DNA of 64,000 nt from Mycolicibacterium hassiacum DSM 44199 (GCF_900603025.1 NZ_LR026975.1:2666001-2730000); one strand, 5' to 3'. Shown: positions 7,521 through 18,129, counted from the stretch's first letter. Program-made: numbers and translations. The notes: generated from the letters alone by a model not told the origin.

Positions 7521-8609
7521 TCAGGCCTGGGCGGCCAACTGGCCGCAGGCCGCGGCGATCTCGCGGCCCCGGGTGTCGCGCACCGTGCACGACACTCCGC
7601 GGGCGCGCACCCGCCGGACGAACTCCCGCTCCACCGCTTTGGGACTGGCGTCCCATTCGCTGCCCGGCGTGGGGTTGAGCGGGATGACGTTGACGTGCGC
7701 CAACGGCCCGAGCGCCCCGTGTAGCTTGCGGCCCAGCAGGTCGGCCCGCCACGGCTGGTCGTTGACGTCGCGGATCAGCGCGTACTCGATCGACACCCGC
7801 CGGCCGGTCGCGTCGGCGTAATAGCGCGCGGCGTCGAGGACCTCGGAGATCTTCCAGCGGTTGTTCACCGGCACCAGGGTGTCGCGCAACTCGTCGTCGG
7901 GGGCGTGCAGCGAGACGGCCAGGGTGACGCCGAGGCGTTCGTCGGCCAGTCGCCGGATGGCCGGCGCCAGCCCCACGGTGGAGACGGTGACCGAGCGCGT
8001 CGAGATGCCGAACCCGTTGGGCGGGGCGGCGGTGATCCGCCGCACCGCGGCCAGCACCCGCTGATAGTTGGCCAGCGGCTCGCCCATCCCCATGAACACG
8101 ATGTTGGACAGCCGCCCGCCGAGGTCGCGCATCGTCACGGCCGCGGCCCGCACCTGTTCGACGATCTCGGCGGTCGACAGGTTGCGGGTGAGCCCGCCCT
8201 GCCCGGTCGCGCAGAACGGGCAGGCCATTCCGCAGCCGGCCTGCGAGGAGATGCACACGGTGTTGCGCTGTGGATAGCGCATCAGCACCGACTCGAACGT
8301 GGTGCCGTCGACCGCCCGCCACAGCACCTTACGGGTCTCCCCCGCGTCGCACTCGACCTCCCGCACCGGCTCCAGCAGCCGCGGGAACAGCGCCTCGGCC
8401 ACCCGGTCACGCGCGGCCGCGGGCAGATCGGTCATCTGGTGCGGGTCGGCGACCAGCCGGGCGAAGTAGTGGTTGGCCAGCTGTTTGGCCCGAAACGCCG
8501 GCAGTCCGAGCTCGGTGACCGCCGCGGTGCGGCCCGCCTCGTCGAGGTCGGCGAGATGCCGCGGCGGCATGGCGCGGCGCGGCGCATCGAAGACCAGAAA
8601 GGCGGGCAT
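7521..8609 (-). CDS. rlmN: 23S rRNA (adenine-2503-C2)/tRNA A37 methyltransferase RlmN
   Basis: 362 residues. A radical-SAM enzyme with the cluster motif CGMACPFC; the N-terminal [21 protein letters not shown] leads into it. [27 protein letters not shown] and the C-terminal [19 protein letters not shown] contain the remaining signature residues, including the methyl-carrying cysteine region. Sequence and length closely match M. tuberculosis Rv2880c. It modifies 23S rRNA in the peptidyl-transferase centre and some tRNAs. It is last in the pyrH-frr-cdsA-rlmN order, 48 bp after cdsA. Confidence 0.97.
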   Translation of the reverse strand: MPAFLVFDAPRRAMPPRHLADLDEAGRTAAVTELGLPAFRAKQLANHYFARLVADPHQMTDLPAAARDRVAEALFPRLLEPVREVECDAGETRKVLWRAVDGTTFESVLMRYPQRNTVCISSQAGCGMACPFCATGQGGLTRNLSTAEIVEQVRAAAVTMRDLGGRLSNIVFMGMGEPLANYQRVLAAVRRITAAPPNGFGISTRSVTVSTVGLAPAIRRLADERLGVTLAVSLHAPDDELRDTLVPVNNRWKISEVLDAARYYADATGRRVSIEYALIRDVNDQPWRADLLGRKLHGALGPLAHVNVIPLNPTPGSEWDASPKAVEREFVRRVRARGVSCTVRDTRGREIAAACGQLAAQA

Positions 8610-8657
8610 GTGGCCACCAGTATCCCAGCCCGGCGGGCGGTCACGCCAACCGCGCCG

Positions 8658-9536
8658 TCAGGCCAACAGGGAGAGCACCACCCAGCCGACGGGCGCGGCC
8701 GGCAGCATGGCGTCGATGCGGTCCATGATCCCGCCGTGCCCGGGCAGCAGGCTGCCCATGTCCTTGATGCCCAGATCGCGTTTGACCTGCGACTCCACCA
8801 GGTCACCGAGCACACCGGTGAGCACCAGCAGCAGCCCGAGCGGCACCCCGACCCAGGCAGGCTTGTCCAGCAGCAACGTCACCGACACCACCGCGGCGGC
8901 GACCCCGAACAGCAGCGAACCGCCCAGCCCCTCCCAGGACTTCTTCGGGCTGATCGCCGGGGCCAGCAGGTGCTTGCCGAACAACACCCCGGCCACAAAG
9001 CCGCCGATGTCGCCGAACACCACGGTGGCGACCACGGTGAACACCCGGCCCCCGCCGTCGTCGGCGAAGATCAGCAGCGCGCTGAACGCGGCGAACAGCG
9101 GCACCCAGCTGGCCAGCAACACCGCCGCCGACACGTCGCGCAGGTAGTTCACCGGTTGCCGGCGCAGACCCTGACCGACCAACCGCCACACCAGGCACGC
9201 CACCACCGTGGCGCCGTAGGCGCCCAACAGCCCGGAGACCCCGAACGGCCAGGTCAGCCAGATCATCGCCTGCCCGCCGAGCAGCAGCGGGACCGTCGGC
9301 AGCACGTAGCCGGCCTCCCGCAGCCGCCGGATCACCTCATGGGTCGCCACCGGGATGAAGATCGCCAGCACCGGCAGCCAGCCGATCGGCCAGAACACCA
9401 GGATGGCGATCGCCATCGCCCCGAGCAGCACCCCGACCGCGATGGCGGCGGGAAGATTGCGTCCGGCCCGGGACTTCTTCTCGGGCGATTCCTCCACTGG
9501 TATCTCTGCCACTGATACTGCGCGCTGATCGGCCAC
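8658..9536 (-). CDS. cdsA: Phosphatidate cytidylyltransferase (CDP-diglyceride synthase)
   Basis: 292 residues. An integral membrane protein with about seven to eight hydrophobic segments after a charged N-terminus (ESPEKKSRAG). The family signature is near the C-terminus: SQVKRDLGIKDMGSLLPGHGGIMDRID. It makes CDP-diacylglycerol from phosphatidate and CTP, the entry point for phosphatidylinositol, PIMs and cardiolipin. The start is GTG 9536, whose G is shared with the last base of the frr stop (TAG/GTG), giving tight coupling to frr. Confidence 0.96.
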   Translation of the reverse strand: MADQRAVSVAEIPVEESPEKKSRAGRNLPAAIAVGVLLGAMAIAILVFWPIGWLPVLAIFIPVATHEVIRRLREAGYVLPTVPLLLGGQAMIWLTWPFGVSGLLGAYGATVVACLVWRLVGQGLRRQPVNYLRDVSAAVLLASWVPLFAAFSALLIFADDGGGRVFTVVATVVFGDIGGFVAGVLFGKHLLAPAISPKKSWEGLGGSLLFGVAAAVVSVTLLLDKPAWVGVPLGLLLVLTGVLGDLVESQVKRDLGIKDMGSLLPGHGGIMDRIDAMLPAAPVGWVVLSLLA

Positions 9537-10093
9537 TAGACCTCCAGCAGCTCGCCCTCTTTGTGCTTGACGAGCTCGTCGATCTGGGCCGTGTAGGTGT
9601 GGGTGATCTTGTCCAGGTCCTTCTCGGCGCGGGTCACCTCGTCCTCGCCCGCCTCGCCGTCCTTCTTGATCCGGTTCAGCTCCTCCATCGCCTTGCGGCG
9701 GATGTTGCGCACCGAGACCTTGGCCTCCTCACCCTTGGCCTTGGCCTGTTTGACCAGGTCACGGCGGCGCTCCTCGGTCAGCTGGGGGATGGCCACCCGG
9801 ATCACGGTGCCGTCGTTGGTGGGGTTGACGCCCAGGTCCGAGTTGCGGATCGCGTCCTCGATGTTCTTCAGCTGGTTGGCCTCGTAGGGCTTGATCACCA
9901 CCAGGCGTGCCTCGGGAACGTTGATGCTCGACAGCTGGGTGATCGGGGTCGGCGCGCCGTAGTAGTCGACGGTGACGCGCGCGAACATGGCGGGGTTGGC
10001 GCGGCCGGTGCGGATCGCAGACAGCTCGTCGCGCGCCACCGACACCGCCTTCTCCATCTTCTCCTCAGCGTCGAGAAGGGTCTCGTCGATCAC
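9536..10093 (-). CDS. frr: Ribosome recycling factor
   Basis: 185 residues, the standard length. It opens [17 protein letters not shown] and shows the strongly conserved [10 protein letters not shown] and [12 protein letters not shown] near the start, then [22 protein letters not shown] and the helical C-terminus. It splits post-termination ribosomes together with EF-G. It sits 38 bp after pyrH and shares one base with the start of cdsA. Confidence 0.98.
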   Translation of the reverse strand: MIDETLLDAEEKMEKAVSVARDELSAIRTGRANPAMFARVTVDYYGAPTPITQLSSINVPEARLVVIKPYEANQLKNIEDAIRNSDLGVNPTNDGTVIRVAIPQLTEERRRDLVKQAKAKGEEAKVSVRNIRRKAMEELNRIKKDGEAGEDEVTRAEKDLDKITHTYTAQIDELVKHKEGELLEV

Positions 10094-10131
10094 GGTCTAC
10101 TCCTTAAGATGCCGGTTACGCGTGGCCCCCG

Positions 10132-10920
10132 CTAGGTGGTGACCAATGTTCCGATCTTCTCACCCGCGACCGCGCGGGCGATATTGCCGTCCGTCAGCAG
10201 ATTGAACACCAGGATCGGCATGCCGTTGTCCATGCACAGGCTGAACGCGGTGGCATCGGCGACCTTCAGCCCGCGGTCGATGACCTCGCGGTGGCTGACC
10301 TCGGTGAGCAGCTCGGCGTTGGGGTCGGTGCGCGGGTCGGCGGTGAACACCCCGTCGACGGCCTTGGCCATCAGAATCACCTCCGCGCCGATCTCCAGCG
10401 CGCGCTGGGCGGCAGTGGTGTCGGTGGAGAAATACGGCAGGCCCATGCCGGCGCCGAAGATCACCACCCGGCCCTTCTCCAGGTGCCGGCGCGCCCGCAA
10501 CGGGATGTAGGGCTCGGCGACCTGGCCCATGGTGATCGCGGTCTGCACCCGGGTCTGGATGCCTTCCTTCTCCAGGAAGTCCTGCAGCGCAAGGCTGTTC
10601 ATCACGGTGCCGAGCATGCCCATGTAGTCGCTGCGGCTGCGTTCCATGCCGCGCTGCTGCAGCTGGGCGCCGCGGAAGAAGTTGCCGCCGCCGATCACCA
10701 CGGCCACCTGCACACCGGCCCGGACCACCTCGGCGATCTGACGGGCGACCTGGTGCACGACGTCGGGATCCAGGCCGACCTGGCCGCCGCCGAACATCTC
10801 GCCGCCCAACTTGAGCAACACGCGCGAATAGATCGGCTTGATCGATCTCGAGCCGTCTGCGGTGTGGTTAGGATTGGTCGGCTCGGGGGTCGCCTCGTCG
10901 GCGACGCGGGATTGGCCCAT
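10132..10920 (-). CDS. pyrH: Uridylate kinase
   Basis: 262 residues. The amino-acid-kinase core begins at about residue 32 ([15 protein letters not shown]) and continues with [12 protein letters not shown], the UMP-binding [15 protein letters not shown], and [13 protein letters not shown]. It phosphorylates UMP to UDP. The roughly 30-residue polar N-terminal extension ([19 protein letters not shown]) is longer than in most bacteria; a start nearer the core is possible but I see no better ribosome site. It heads the pyrH-frr-cdsA-rlmN transcription unit. Confidence 0.97.
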   Translation of the reverse strand: MGQSRVADEATPEPTNPNHTADGSRSIKPIYSRVLLKLGGEMFGGGQVGLDPDVVHQVARQIAEVVRAGVQVAVVIGGGNFFRGAQLQQRGMERSRSDYMGMLGTVMNSLALQDFLEKEGIQTRVQTAITMGQVAEPYIPLRARRHLEKGRVVIFGAGMGLPYFSTDTTAAQRALEIGAEVILMAKAVDGVFTADPRTDPNAELLTEVSHREVIDRGLKVADATAFSLCMDNGMPILVFNLLTDGNIARAVAGEKIGTLVTT

Positions 10921-11019
10921 CCGACTCCTCCGGGGTCCTCGCTCCGATCCCCCTCATCCTGCCCTATCGCGGGCCGTGCCCGGGTCACCGGGTGCGCGCG
11001 TCGGCCAACCGGCCGCCGA

Positions 11020-11042
11020 ACCCGGCCCCCGACCCGGCCGGG

Positions 11043-11043
<1 letters not shown>
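11020..11043 (-). terminator. GC-rich hairpin at the end of the methyltransferase gene
   Basis: ACCCGGCC (11020-11027) pairs with GGCCGGGT (11036-11043) around an 8-base loop; the right arm includes the first base of the methyltransferase stop codon. No T run follows, as is usual for mycobacterial terminators. It lies at the 3' end of the minus-strand methyltransferase gene and about 100 bp upstream of the pyrH start. Confidence 0.4.
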
Positions 11044-11758
<715 letters not shown>

Positions 11759-11760
11759 TC

Positions 11761-12186
11761 ATGAATGGTTTGCCGGACGATCCGCCGCTGGGTTTCCTGT
11801 TGCACCGCGCAGCAAACGCGTTGCGGGCGGACGTCACCGCGACCGTGCTGGAGCCACTGAATTTGACTTTCCCGCAATATATTTGCCTGCGCATCCTGTC
11901 GAAGAAGCCGGGACGGTCGAACGCCGAACTTGCCCGCGACATCAACGTCAGCCCCCAGGCGATGAATGTGGTGCTGCGCAGTCTGGAGGACCGCGGACTC
12001 GTCGTGCGCCCGGCCGATGCCGCGTCCGGCCGGTCGCAGCCGGCCAAGCTGACCCGCGCCGGCGTGCGCCTGCTGACCCGCACCGATCCCGGGGTGCGGG
12101 ATGCCGAGCGCCGCATGCTGGCGCACCTGAGCACCGAGGAACGCCACGTGTTCAAGCGCGTTCTCATGTCGCTGGTCACCGACTGA
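11761..12186 (+). CDS. MarR-family repressor (Rv2887-like)
   Basis: 141 residues from ATG 11761 (an in-frame GTG at 11743 lies inside the operators). The winged helix is visible: LTFPQYICLRIL, NAELARDINVSPQAMNVVLRSLEDRGLVVR and the wing PADAASGRSQPAKLTRAG. Its position between pyrH and the amiC-like amidase matches that of M. tuberculosis Rv2887, a MarR repressor that responds to salicylate-like compounds and controls a methyltransferase gene. Here the likely target methyltransferase is next door, and autoregulation through the twin operators is expected. The ligand is not determined. Confidence 0.88.
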   Translation: MNGLPDDPPLGFLLHRAANALRADVTATVLEPLNLTFPQYICLRILSKKPGRSNAELARDINVSPQAMNVVLRSLEDRGLVVRPADAASGRSQPAKLTRAGVRLLTRTDPGVRDAERRMLAHLSTEERHVFKRVLMSLVTD

Positions 12187-12204
12187 CTCTGCGAGACTAA
12201 CCGC

Positions 12205-13368
12205 ATGACCGAACGCGGTGAGCGGATGAGGATCGTGCTGGCTCCCGACTCGTTCAAGGAGTCGATGACCGCGACCGAGGCCGTCGCCGCGATGGCCGCC
12301 GGGGTGCGCGAGGTGCTGCCGGACGCCGAGTGCGTGGGCGTCCCGATGGCCGACGGCGGGGAGGGCACCGTCGAGGCGGTGGTCTCGGCGCTGCACGGGC
12401 GGCTGGTCGAGGCCGAGGTCAGCAACCCGCTGGGCGACCCGATCACCGCGCGCTACGGACTGGTCCCGTTGCGTCAGCTCGCCGTCATCGAGGTCGCCGC
12501 CGCCGCCGGGCTGGAACTGGTACCCGAGCAACGCCGGGATGTGCTGCGCGCCAGCACGTTCGGTGTGGGGCAGCTGATCCGTGCAGCGCTCGACCGGGGG
12601 GCCGAGGAGTTCCTCGTCGGGTTGGGCGGTTCGGCCACCAACGACGGCGGCACCGGCATGCTCACCGCGCTCGGTGCGGCGTTCCTCGACGCCGACGGCA
12701 GTCCGCTGGAACCGGGCGGCGCCGCACTGCGCCGGCTGCACCGCATCGATCTGTCCGGGCTGGATCCGCGGCTGCGCAGCGCGCGGTTCCGGGTCGCCAG
12801 CGACGTGACCGCTCCCCTGCTCGGGCCCACCGGGGCCAGCCGGATGTTCGGCCCGCAGAAGGGCGCCTCCCCGGCCGATGTCGAGGTGCTCGAAGCCGCG
12901 CTCGCCCGGCTGGCGACGGTGACGGCGGCCACGCTGGGCAACGCCCAGCCGAACCGCCCGGGCGCGGGCGCGGCCGGCGGGTTGGGGTTCGCGCTGACCG
13001 AATTCCTCGGCGCGGCAATACGGTCAGGCGTCGACGAGGTGGCCCACACGGTGGGTCTGGAGCGCGCGCTGCAGGGCGCGGACTGGGTGTTCACCGGCGA
13101 GGGCAGCGTCGACGCGCAGACGCTGATGGGCAAGACCCCCTACGGGGTCGCGCGGCTGGCGGCCAAGGCGGGCGCGAGGGTGGCGATCTTCGCCGGCCGG
13201 GTCAAACCGGACGCGACGGTGCTGTTGGAGCACGGCGTCGACCTGCTGGTGCCGATCACCGCCGAGGGCACCCCGCTGGAGCAGGCGCTCCGCGAGGGGC
13301 CGCAGGCGTTGACCCGGGCGACCGCCGCCGTGTGCCGCGACATCGCCGCCGCGAGCCGCACCGCCTGA
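12205..13368 (+). CDS. Glycerate kinase (GlxK/GarK type)
   Basis: 387 residues from ATG 12205; ATG 12226 (MRIVLAPDSFKES) matches the usual start of the family and is a strong alternative. Seen: APDSFKESMTATEAV, PMADGGEGTVEAV, LGGSATNDGGTGML and GAAGGLGFAL, the hallmark motifs of this kinase family. It phosphorylates D-glycerate to 2- or 3-phosphoglycerate, feeding glyoxylate-derived carbon into central metabolism. It begins 18 bp after the MarR gene and may share its transcript. It converges on the amidase gene with a 12-bp gap. Confidence 0.95.
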   Translation: MTERGERMRIVLAPDSFKESMTATEAVAAMAAGVREVLPDAECVGVPMADGGEGTVEAVVSALHGRLVEAEVSNPLGDPITARYGLVPLRQLAVIEVAAAAGLELVPEQRRDVLRASTFGVGQLIRAALDRGAEEFLVGLGGSATNDGGTGMLTALGAAFLDADGSPLEPGGAALRRLHRIDLSGLDPRLRSARFRVASDVTAPLLGPTGASRMFGPQKGASPADVEVLEAALARLATVTAATLGNAQPNRPGAGAAGGLGFALTEFLGAAIRSGVDEVAHTVGLERALQGADWVFTGEGSVDAQTLMGKTPYGVARLAAKAGARVAIFAGRVKPDATVLLEHGVDLLVPITAEGTPLEQALREGPQALTRATAAVCRDIAAASRTA

Positions 13369-13380
13369 ACCCCGCCCCGA

Positions 13381-14814
13381 CTACCGCACGCCCGCGGCGG
13401 TGGACCGCCCGTCCTGGATCCGGGCCCACGGCTGCGCCTCCTCCAGCTCGTAGGCCAGCTCCAGCAGCCGGGCCTCGCGGCCGAGCGGGGCGGCGAACAT
13501 CATGCCCACCGGTAGCCCGGCGGCCGACTGGGTCAGCGGCAGCGAGATGGCCGGCTCGCCGGTGACGTTCTGCAGCGGGGTGAACGCGACCCAGTCGATG
13601 AGCCGGTCCATGATCTGCTCGTAGTCCGCGGTGGGGTCGAGATGACCGACCGGCGGTGTGACGTCGGCCAGCGTCGGGGTCAGTACCACCTCGTACTGAG
13701 CGGCCAGCCGTGAGGTGATGCGGCGGACGCGCGACAGCCGGGCGATGGCGACCGGCACCCGGTGCAGGTTGCGGGCGGCGAACCGGTCCAGCCCCAGGGT
13801 GAGGTTGTCGAGCCGGGTGCGGTCGAAGCTCGGCCCGAACCGGCGTTTGCCGTCGCGCACCAGCGCGAACGCCAGGAACGCCCAGTAGAGCAGGAAGTCG
13901 TCGACGAACCGCGGCGGGATCGGGTTGTCGATCGGGGTGACCCGGTGGCCGAGTTCCTCGAGCAGTGCGGCGGTCTTGAGGGTCAGGTCGCGGACCTCGG
14001 GCGCGGCCTCCCGGTGCACCGATCGGGTGCACACCGCGATGCGCAGCCGCTGTTTGCCCGGGCGGGTGATGTCGCCGATGGGCGGCAGCTTGGGGTTGCG
14101 GTGGAGCTTCTCCATCTCCCGGTAGAACGCGGCGGTGTCGCGCACCGAGCGGGTCACCACGCCGTTGGCGACGATGCGCAGTGGCATCTGGCGCATGTCC
14201 TTGTCCAGCGGCAACCTGCCCCGCGACGGTTTGAGACCCACCAATCCGTTGCAGGAAGCGGGAATTCGGATCGAGCCGCCACCGTCGTTGGCGTGCGCGA
14301 TGGGCACCACGCCGGCCGCGACGAAGGCCCCCGAACCCGACGACGACGCCCCCGCCGTGTAGTCGGGGTGCCACGGATTGCGCACCGGCCCGAGGCGCGG
14401 GTGTTCGGCCGCCGCGGAGAACCCGAACTCCGACATCTGCGTCTTGCCGAGGGCCACCAGCCCGGTCGCCAGGAAGGCGCGGGCGAAGTCGCCGTCGGCG
14501 GGCGCCGGCCGCGGCTCCCAGGCGTCGGTGCCCTCCATCGTCGGCATGCCCTCGGCCGCGACGTTGTCCTTGAGGAACGACGGGACCCCGTCGAAGAAGC
14601 CGCCGAAGCGTCCGGCCGCCGCGGCACGGGCGCGGGCCCGGTCGTAGTCGCGGTACGCCAGCCCGTTGAGGGTGGGGTTGACCGCTTCGGCGCGGGCGAT
14701 CGCCGCCTCGACCAGCTCATCGGCCGAGACGGACCCGTCGCGCAGCGCCTGCACCAGGCCGACGGCGTCGAGGTCGCCGAGGGCATCGTCGCGGTAGGCG
14801 TGGCATCTCGTCAT
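13381..14814 (-). CDS. amiC: Amidase-signature enzyme
   Basis: 477 residues from ATG 14814; longer upstream reading would enter the tsf terminator. The Ser-cisSer-Lys triad of the amidase signature family is visible: Lys in FLKDNVAAEG, the GASSSGSG loop and the nucleophile in DGGGSIRIPAS. A late segment ALQNVTGEPAISLPL-type (TPLQNVTGEPAISLPL) matches the family. It hydrolyses an amide; the substrate is unknown. Position between the MarR gene and tsf equals that of M. tuberculosis amiC (Rv2888c). Confidence 0.93.
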   Translation of the reverse strand: MTRCHAYRDDALGDLDAVGLVQALRDGSVSADELVEAAIARAEAVNPTLNGLAYRDYDRARARAAAAGRFGGFFDGVPSFLKDNVAAEGMPTMEGTDAWEPRPAPADGDFARAFLATGLVALGKTQMSEFGFSAAAEHPRLGPVRNPWHPDYTAGASSSGSGAFVAAGVVPIAHANDGGGSIRIPASCNGLVGLKPSRGRLPLDKDMRQMPLRIVANGVVTRSVRDTAAFYREMEKLHRNPKLPPIGDITRPGKQRLRIAVCTRSVHREAAPEVRDLTLKTAALLEELGHRVTPIDNPIPPRFVDDFLLYWAFLAFALVRDGKRRFGPSFDRTRLDNLTLGLDRFAARNLHRVPVAIARLSRVRRITSRLAAQYEVVLTPTLADVTPPVGHLDPTADYEQIMDRLIDWVAFTPLQNVTGEPAISLPLTQSAAGLPVGMMFAAPLGREARLLELAYELEEAQPWARIQDGRSTAAGVR

Positions 14815-14896
14815 ACGCCCGACGGTACCAACCTGTACCGGCCGGCCGGGGCGCTCCGCGGGGTGCGTCGTAGACTGGGAGCCTCTCCGAAACCAA

Positions 14897-14924
14897 GCGC
14901 CCCGGACCACCTGGTCCGGGGCGC
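14897..14924 (-). terminator. Strong hairpin ending the rpsB-tsf operon
   Basis: GCGCCCCGGACCA (14897-14909) and TGGTCCGGGGCGC (14912-14924) pair perfectly over 13 bp with a two-base centre, so the real loop is probably four bases. Flanking AACC (14891-14894) and GGTT (14926-14929) can extend the stem with a small bulge. It begins 17 bp after the tsf stop. No long T run, but the stem is very stable; it may also insulate the amidase gene. Confidence 0.8.
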
Positions 14925-14941
14925 CGGTTGATTCCGGTGCG

Positions 14942-15766
14942 TTACGGCTGGCCGACCTCGAAGCGGACGAAGCGCGAGACGGTCACGCCGGCCTCGTCGA
15001 GCAGCGCCTTGACGGTCTTCTTGTTGTCGGACACCGACGGCTGCTCGAGCAGCACGACGTCCTTGAAGAAGCCGTTGAGCCGGCCTTCGACGATCTTGGG
15101 CAGCGCCTGCTCGGGCTTGCCCTCGTTGCGGGCGGTCTCCTCGGCGATGCGCCGCTCGTTGGCGACGACGTCCTCCGGCACGTCCTCGCGCGACAGGTAC
15201 TTCGGCTTGAGCGCGGCGATCTGCAGTGCGACCTGGTGCGCCGCCTCCTTGGCCGCGTCGCCCTCGCCGCTGTACTCGACCAGCACACCGACGGCCGGCG
15301 GCAGGTCGGCGGCCCGCTTGTGCAGGTAGGTCTCCACGGTGCCGTCGAGGTAGGCGACCCGGCGCAGCTCGAGCTTCTCGCCGATCTTGGCCGACAGGTC
15401 GGTGATCAGCTGCTCGACGGTCTTGTCGCCGACCTTGGTGGCCTTGAGCGTCTCGAGGTCACCGGTCTTGGCCTCGGCCGCGGCGCCCACCACCTGCTCG
15501 GCGAGCTGCTGGAATTCCGCGTTCTTGGCGACGAAGTCCGTCTCGGAGTTCAGCTCGATCAGCGCCCCGTCCTTGGCGGCGACCAGGCCCTCGGCGGTGG
15601 CGCGCTCGGCGCGCTTACCGACGTCCTTGGCGCCCTTGATGCGCAGCAACTCGATCGCCTTGTCGAAGTCGCCGTCGGCCTCGACCAGCGCGTTCTTCGA
15701 GTCGAGCATGCCGGCGCCGGTGATCTCGCGCAGCCGCTTGACGTCTGCAGCGGTGAAATTCGCCAT
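14942..15766 (-). CDS. tsf: Elongation factor Ts
   Basis: 274 residues from ATG 15766 ([20 protein letters not shown]), the canonical start. The EF-Tu contact motif is seen as [10 protein letters not shown], and the N-terminal domain contains [23 protein letters not shown]. It recycles GDP from EF-Tu. The mycobacterial form is of normal size. It follows rpsB after an 8-bp gap and ends at a strong hairpin. Confidence 0.98.
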   Translation of the reverse strand: MANFTAADVKRLREITGAGMLDSKNALVEADGDFDKAIELLRIKGAKDVGKRAERATAEGLVAAKDGALIELNSETDFVAKNAEFQQLAEQVVGAAAEAKTGDLETLKATKVGDKTVEQLITDLSAKIGEKLELRRVAYLDGTVETYLHKRAADLPPAVGVLVEYSGEGDAAKEAAHQVALQIAALKPKYLSREDVPEDVVANERRIAEETARNEGKPEQALPKIVEGRLNGFFKDVVLLEQPSVSDNKKTVKALLDEAGVTVSRFVRFEVGQP

Positions 15767-15774
15767 GTGTGTTC

Positions 15775-16626
15775 CTAGGAGTTCGTCGAGGGCGATTGAT
15801 CGGACTGGACGTTGGCCTCCGCGCCGGCGGGCTCGGTCGACGCCGGGCTCGCGGTGGCGCTGGCCAGCAGCTCCTGCTCCCATTCGGGCAGCGGTTCAGC
15901 GGCCTCGGCATCGGGCTTGTCACCGTCGCGGCCGACACCGGCGCGCGCCTGCAGCCCCTCGGCCACCGCCGAGGCGATCACCCGGGTCAGCAGGGCCGCC
16001 GAGCGGATCGCGTCGTCGTTGCCCGGGATCGGGTAGTCGACCAGGTCCGGATCGCAGTTGGTGTCGAGGATCGCGATGACCGGGATGCCCAGCTTGCGCG
16101 CCTCACCGACGGCGATGTGTTCCTTGTTGGTGTCGACGACCCAGATCGCCGACGGCACCTTCTGCATGTCGCGGATGCCGCCGAGGCTGCGCTCGAGCTT
16201 GTTCTTCTCGCGGGTCAGCATCAGGATTTCCTTCTTGGTGCGACCCTCGAAGCCACCGGTCTGCTCCATCGCCTCGAGCTCCTTGAGGCGCTGCAGCCGT
16301 TTGTGCACGGTGGAGAAGTTGGTGAGCATGCCGCCCAGCCAGCGCTGGTTGACGTACGGCATCCCCACCCGGGTGGCCTCGGCGGCGATGGCCTCCTGGG
16401 CCTGCTTCTTGGTGCCGACGAACAGGATGGTGCCGCCGTGGGCGACGGTTTCCTTGACGAACTCGTACGCCTTGTCGATGTAGGTCAGCGTCTGCTGCAG
16501 ATCGATGATGTAGATGCCGTTGCGGTCGGTGAAGATGAACCGCTTCATCTTCGGGTTCCAGCGACGGGTCTGGTGCCCGAAGTGCGCGCCGCTGTCAAGC
16601 AGCTGCTTCATGGTTACAACAGCCAT
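15775..16626 (-). CDS. rpsB: 30S ribosomal protein S2
   Basis: 283 residues from ATG 16626 ([19 protein letters not shown]). Family motifs are present: [33 protein letters not shown] and [29 protein letters not shown]. The C-terminal 40-45 residues are an acidic, Ala/Ser/Pro-rich tail ([20 protein letters not shown]), typical of actinobacteria. First gene of the rpsB-tsf operon. Confidence 0.98.
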   Translation of the reverse strand: MAVVTMKQLLDSGAHFGHQTRRWNPKMKRFIFTDRNGIYIIDLQQTLTYIDKAYEFVKETVAHGGTILFVGTKKQAQEAIAAEATRVGMPYVNQRWLGGMLTNFSTVHKRLQRLKELEAMEQTGGFEGRTKKEILMLTREKNKLERSLGGIRDMQKVPSAIWVVDTNKEHIAVGEARKLGIPVIAILDTNCDPDLVDYPIPGNDDAIRSAALLTRVIASAVAEGLQARAGVGRDGDKPDAEAAEPLPEWEQELLASATASPASTEPAGAEANVQSDQSPSTNS

Positions 16627-16787
16627 GGTGGCCTGTCCTTTGTGTCGTCGGTTGTCGCCGGACGCCGGGTGACGCCTGGCCCTGGTGTCCGCTCCGATAC
16701 CTGACCCGTCCTTGGGGGACGAGACCGACGGCATCCGGATGAGGTGCAGACACGCGAAGTCAGCCCGCTGGCGAGCTGCGGTTAGCA

Positions 16788-16793
16788 AGTTTA
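16788..16793 (-). promoter_or_regulatory. Possible -10 element of rpsB
   Basis: The 262 bp between rpsB and the M23 gene must hold both promoters. On the minus strand TGTAAACT gives a TAAACT hexamer at 16788-16793, which would leave a leader of roughly 150 nt before rpsB, in keeping with a regulated ribosomal-protein message. No clear -35 box is seen. Nothing else stands out in this gap. Confidence 0.25.
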
Positions 16794-16888
16794 CACGTAG
16801 TTCCGGGTGCCCTTTCCACAGCTGCCGGACCATCCCCAGATCGGCGCGGGGCCGGTGCTGCCAGGCCGCCGGCGCGGTCGACTGAGGC

Positions 16889-17404
16889 ATGCGCCGGATC
16901 GCCCCGATGGTCGTCGCCGTGGTCGCCGCGATGCTACTCGCGGCGTCGGTGTCGGCCCAGGTCACCCGGCTGATCTGGCCGCTGGTGCCGCGGCCGGCGG
17001 TGGTTCGGGCGTTCGACGCCCCCAGGCCGGACTGGCAGCGCGGCCACCGCGGGGTCGATCTGGCCGGAGCACCCGGCCAGCCGGTGCGGGCCGCGGCGTC
17101 CGGCACGGTGGTGTTCGCCGGGGAGCTGGCGAACCGTCCGGTGGTGTCGGTGGCGCATCCGGGTGGGTTGCGCACCAGTTACGAGCCGGTCGCACCGGCG
17201 GTGCGGGCCGGGCAGCGGGTCGCGGCGGGCGCGGTGCTCGGGCACCTGCAGCCGGGCCATGGCGGGTGTGCGGCGCCGTGCCTGCATTGGGGCGCGATGT
17301 GGGGTCCGGCGTCGCGCGCCGACTACGTCGACCCGCTGGGGCTGCTGGCCGACACGCCGATCCGGCTGAAGCCGTTGCACGGCGGTCTACTGTCAAAACC
17401 ATGA
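16889..17404 (+). CDS. Exported M23-family peptidase-like protein
   Basis: 171 residues. N-terminal signal peptide: [23 protein letters not shown] with a predicted cut after SVSA. The LytM/M23 core follows (GHRGVDLAG gives the first zinc His and Asp; [29 protein letters not shown]). The usual C-terminal His-x-His reads CLHWGAM here, so the first His is replaced by Cys. It corresponds in place to M. tuberculosis Rv2891. It would act on peptidoglycan outside the membrane, or be a non-catalytic binding relative if the Cys change removes activity. Confidence 0.85.
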   Translation: MRRIAPMVVAVVAAMLLAASVSAQVTRLIWPLVPRPAVVRAFDAPRPDWQRGHRGVDLAGAPGQPVRAAASGTVVFAGELANRPVVSVAHPGGLRTSYEPVAPAVRAGQRVAAGAVLGHLQPGHGGCAAPCLHWGAMWGPASRADYVDPLGLLADTPIRLKPLHGGLLSKP

Positions 17405-17411
17405 CCACACC

Positions 17412-17733
17412 ATGACCACCGACGCCCACCGCGCCCGCCCGCTGCGCTTCGGCCTGCACACCGCGCTACCCGACGGACGGGCTTTGTCGACTTCGCAAAA
17501 TCGGTGCAGGACAACGGATTCGACATCGATCCCCGATCACATCGCCCCGGCATTGTCGCCGTTCGCGGCGGCGACGGCCGCACGTCGGCACGCTGGTGCT
17601 CGACAACGAGCTGCGTCACCCCGTCGACGTCGCGCGGGAGAAGGCGACGGTGGCGGCGATCTCGGGTGGCCGGTTCGAACTCGTTCCGGGCGCCGGGCAC
17701 ATGAGGTTCGGAGTACGACGCGGCGGGGCCCCA
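17412..17733 (+). pseudogene. Decayed, truncated LLM-class flavin-dependent oxidoreductase (Rv2893-type)
   Basis: Pieces of one protein are spread over three frames: RPLRFGLHTALPDG, then FVDFAKSVQDNGFDI, then SIPDHIAPALSPFAAATA, then GTLVLDNELRHPVDVARE-KATVAAISGGRFEL with GAGHM, and finally SEYDAAG. Order and spacing match the N-terminal third of luciferase-like oxidoreductases such as M. tuberculosis Rv2893, which also sits between Rv2891 and xerC. At least four frameshifts are needed and the remaining two thirds are missing. A genuine relic and not a sequencing slip, since the truncation is also large. Confidence 0.75.
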
Positions 17734-18051
17734 CGGCGAACAGGACGATCAGCGAGGCCAGGCTGAGGTAACCGAGAATCAAGCCGGCCAACGCCACCCC
17801 GCTGCCCTGCTCGCCGGTCCTGCGGATCTGCGATCGGGCGATGTGGCCAAACGGTATGGCCAGCAAGGGAAAACCAATCCGAGCACGAGCGCAGCCACCG
17901 CCAGCGAGTTGGTTCTCGAACTTGCGTACTGCTGCCCCGCGATTCGGTGCGCGGTCACGGGCACACCCGCCGCGGTGTAACCGACAAAGGGATAGACGGG
18001 TTCGCCCTCGTCGGTGTAGGCGATGACTCCTGCCGCGCCGGGCGCGCTCAA
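17734..18051 (-). pseudogene. Frameshifted DUF4190-type small membrane protein
   Basis: Reading from 18051 on the minus strand gives MSAPGAAGVIAYTDEGEPVYPFVGYTAAGVPVT and NSLAVAALVLGLVF, then the frame shifts near 17870, within a run of G and A, to PLLAIPFGHIARSQIRRTGEQGSGVALAGLILGYLSLASLIVLF. Joined, these give a DUF4190 domain with two hydrophobic segments around an HIARSQIRRTGEQG loop. The end runs straight into the flavin oxidoreductase relic, so the natural stop is lost. Confidence 0.65.
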
Positions 18052-18129
18052 CTCCTGTCGCGACGCCGTTCGCGCGCGGCGCCGACGGGCTGGGGACGGT
18101 CGGGCCGATGCTGCGCGAATCCATCGTCA

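Noticed and set aside
7905..9515. A 536-codon plus-strand frame across rlmN and cdsA
   Set aside because: Antisense shadow: extreme His, Arg and Gln content, and both minus-strand genes are clearly real.
13369..14941. Plus-strand 389-codon frame opposite the amidase
   Set aside because: Antisense to a gene with a complete catalytic triad; composition is shadow-like.
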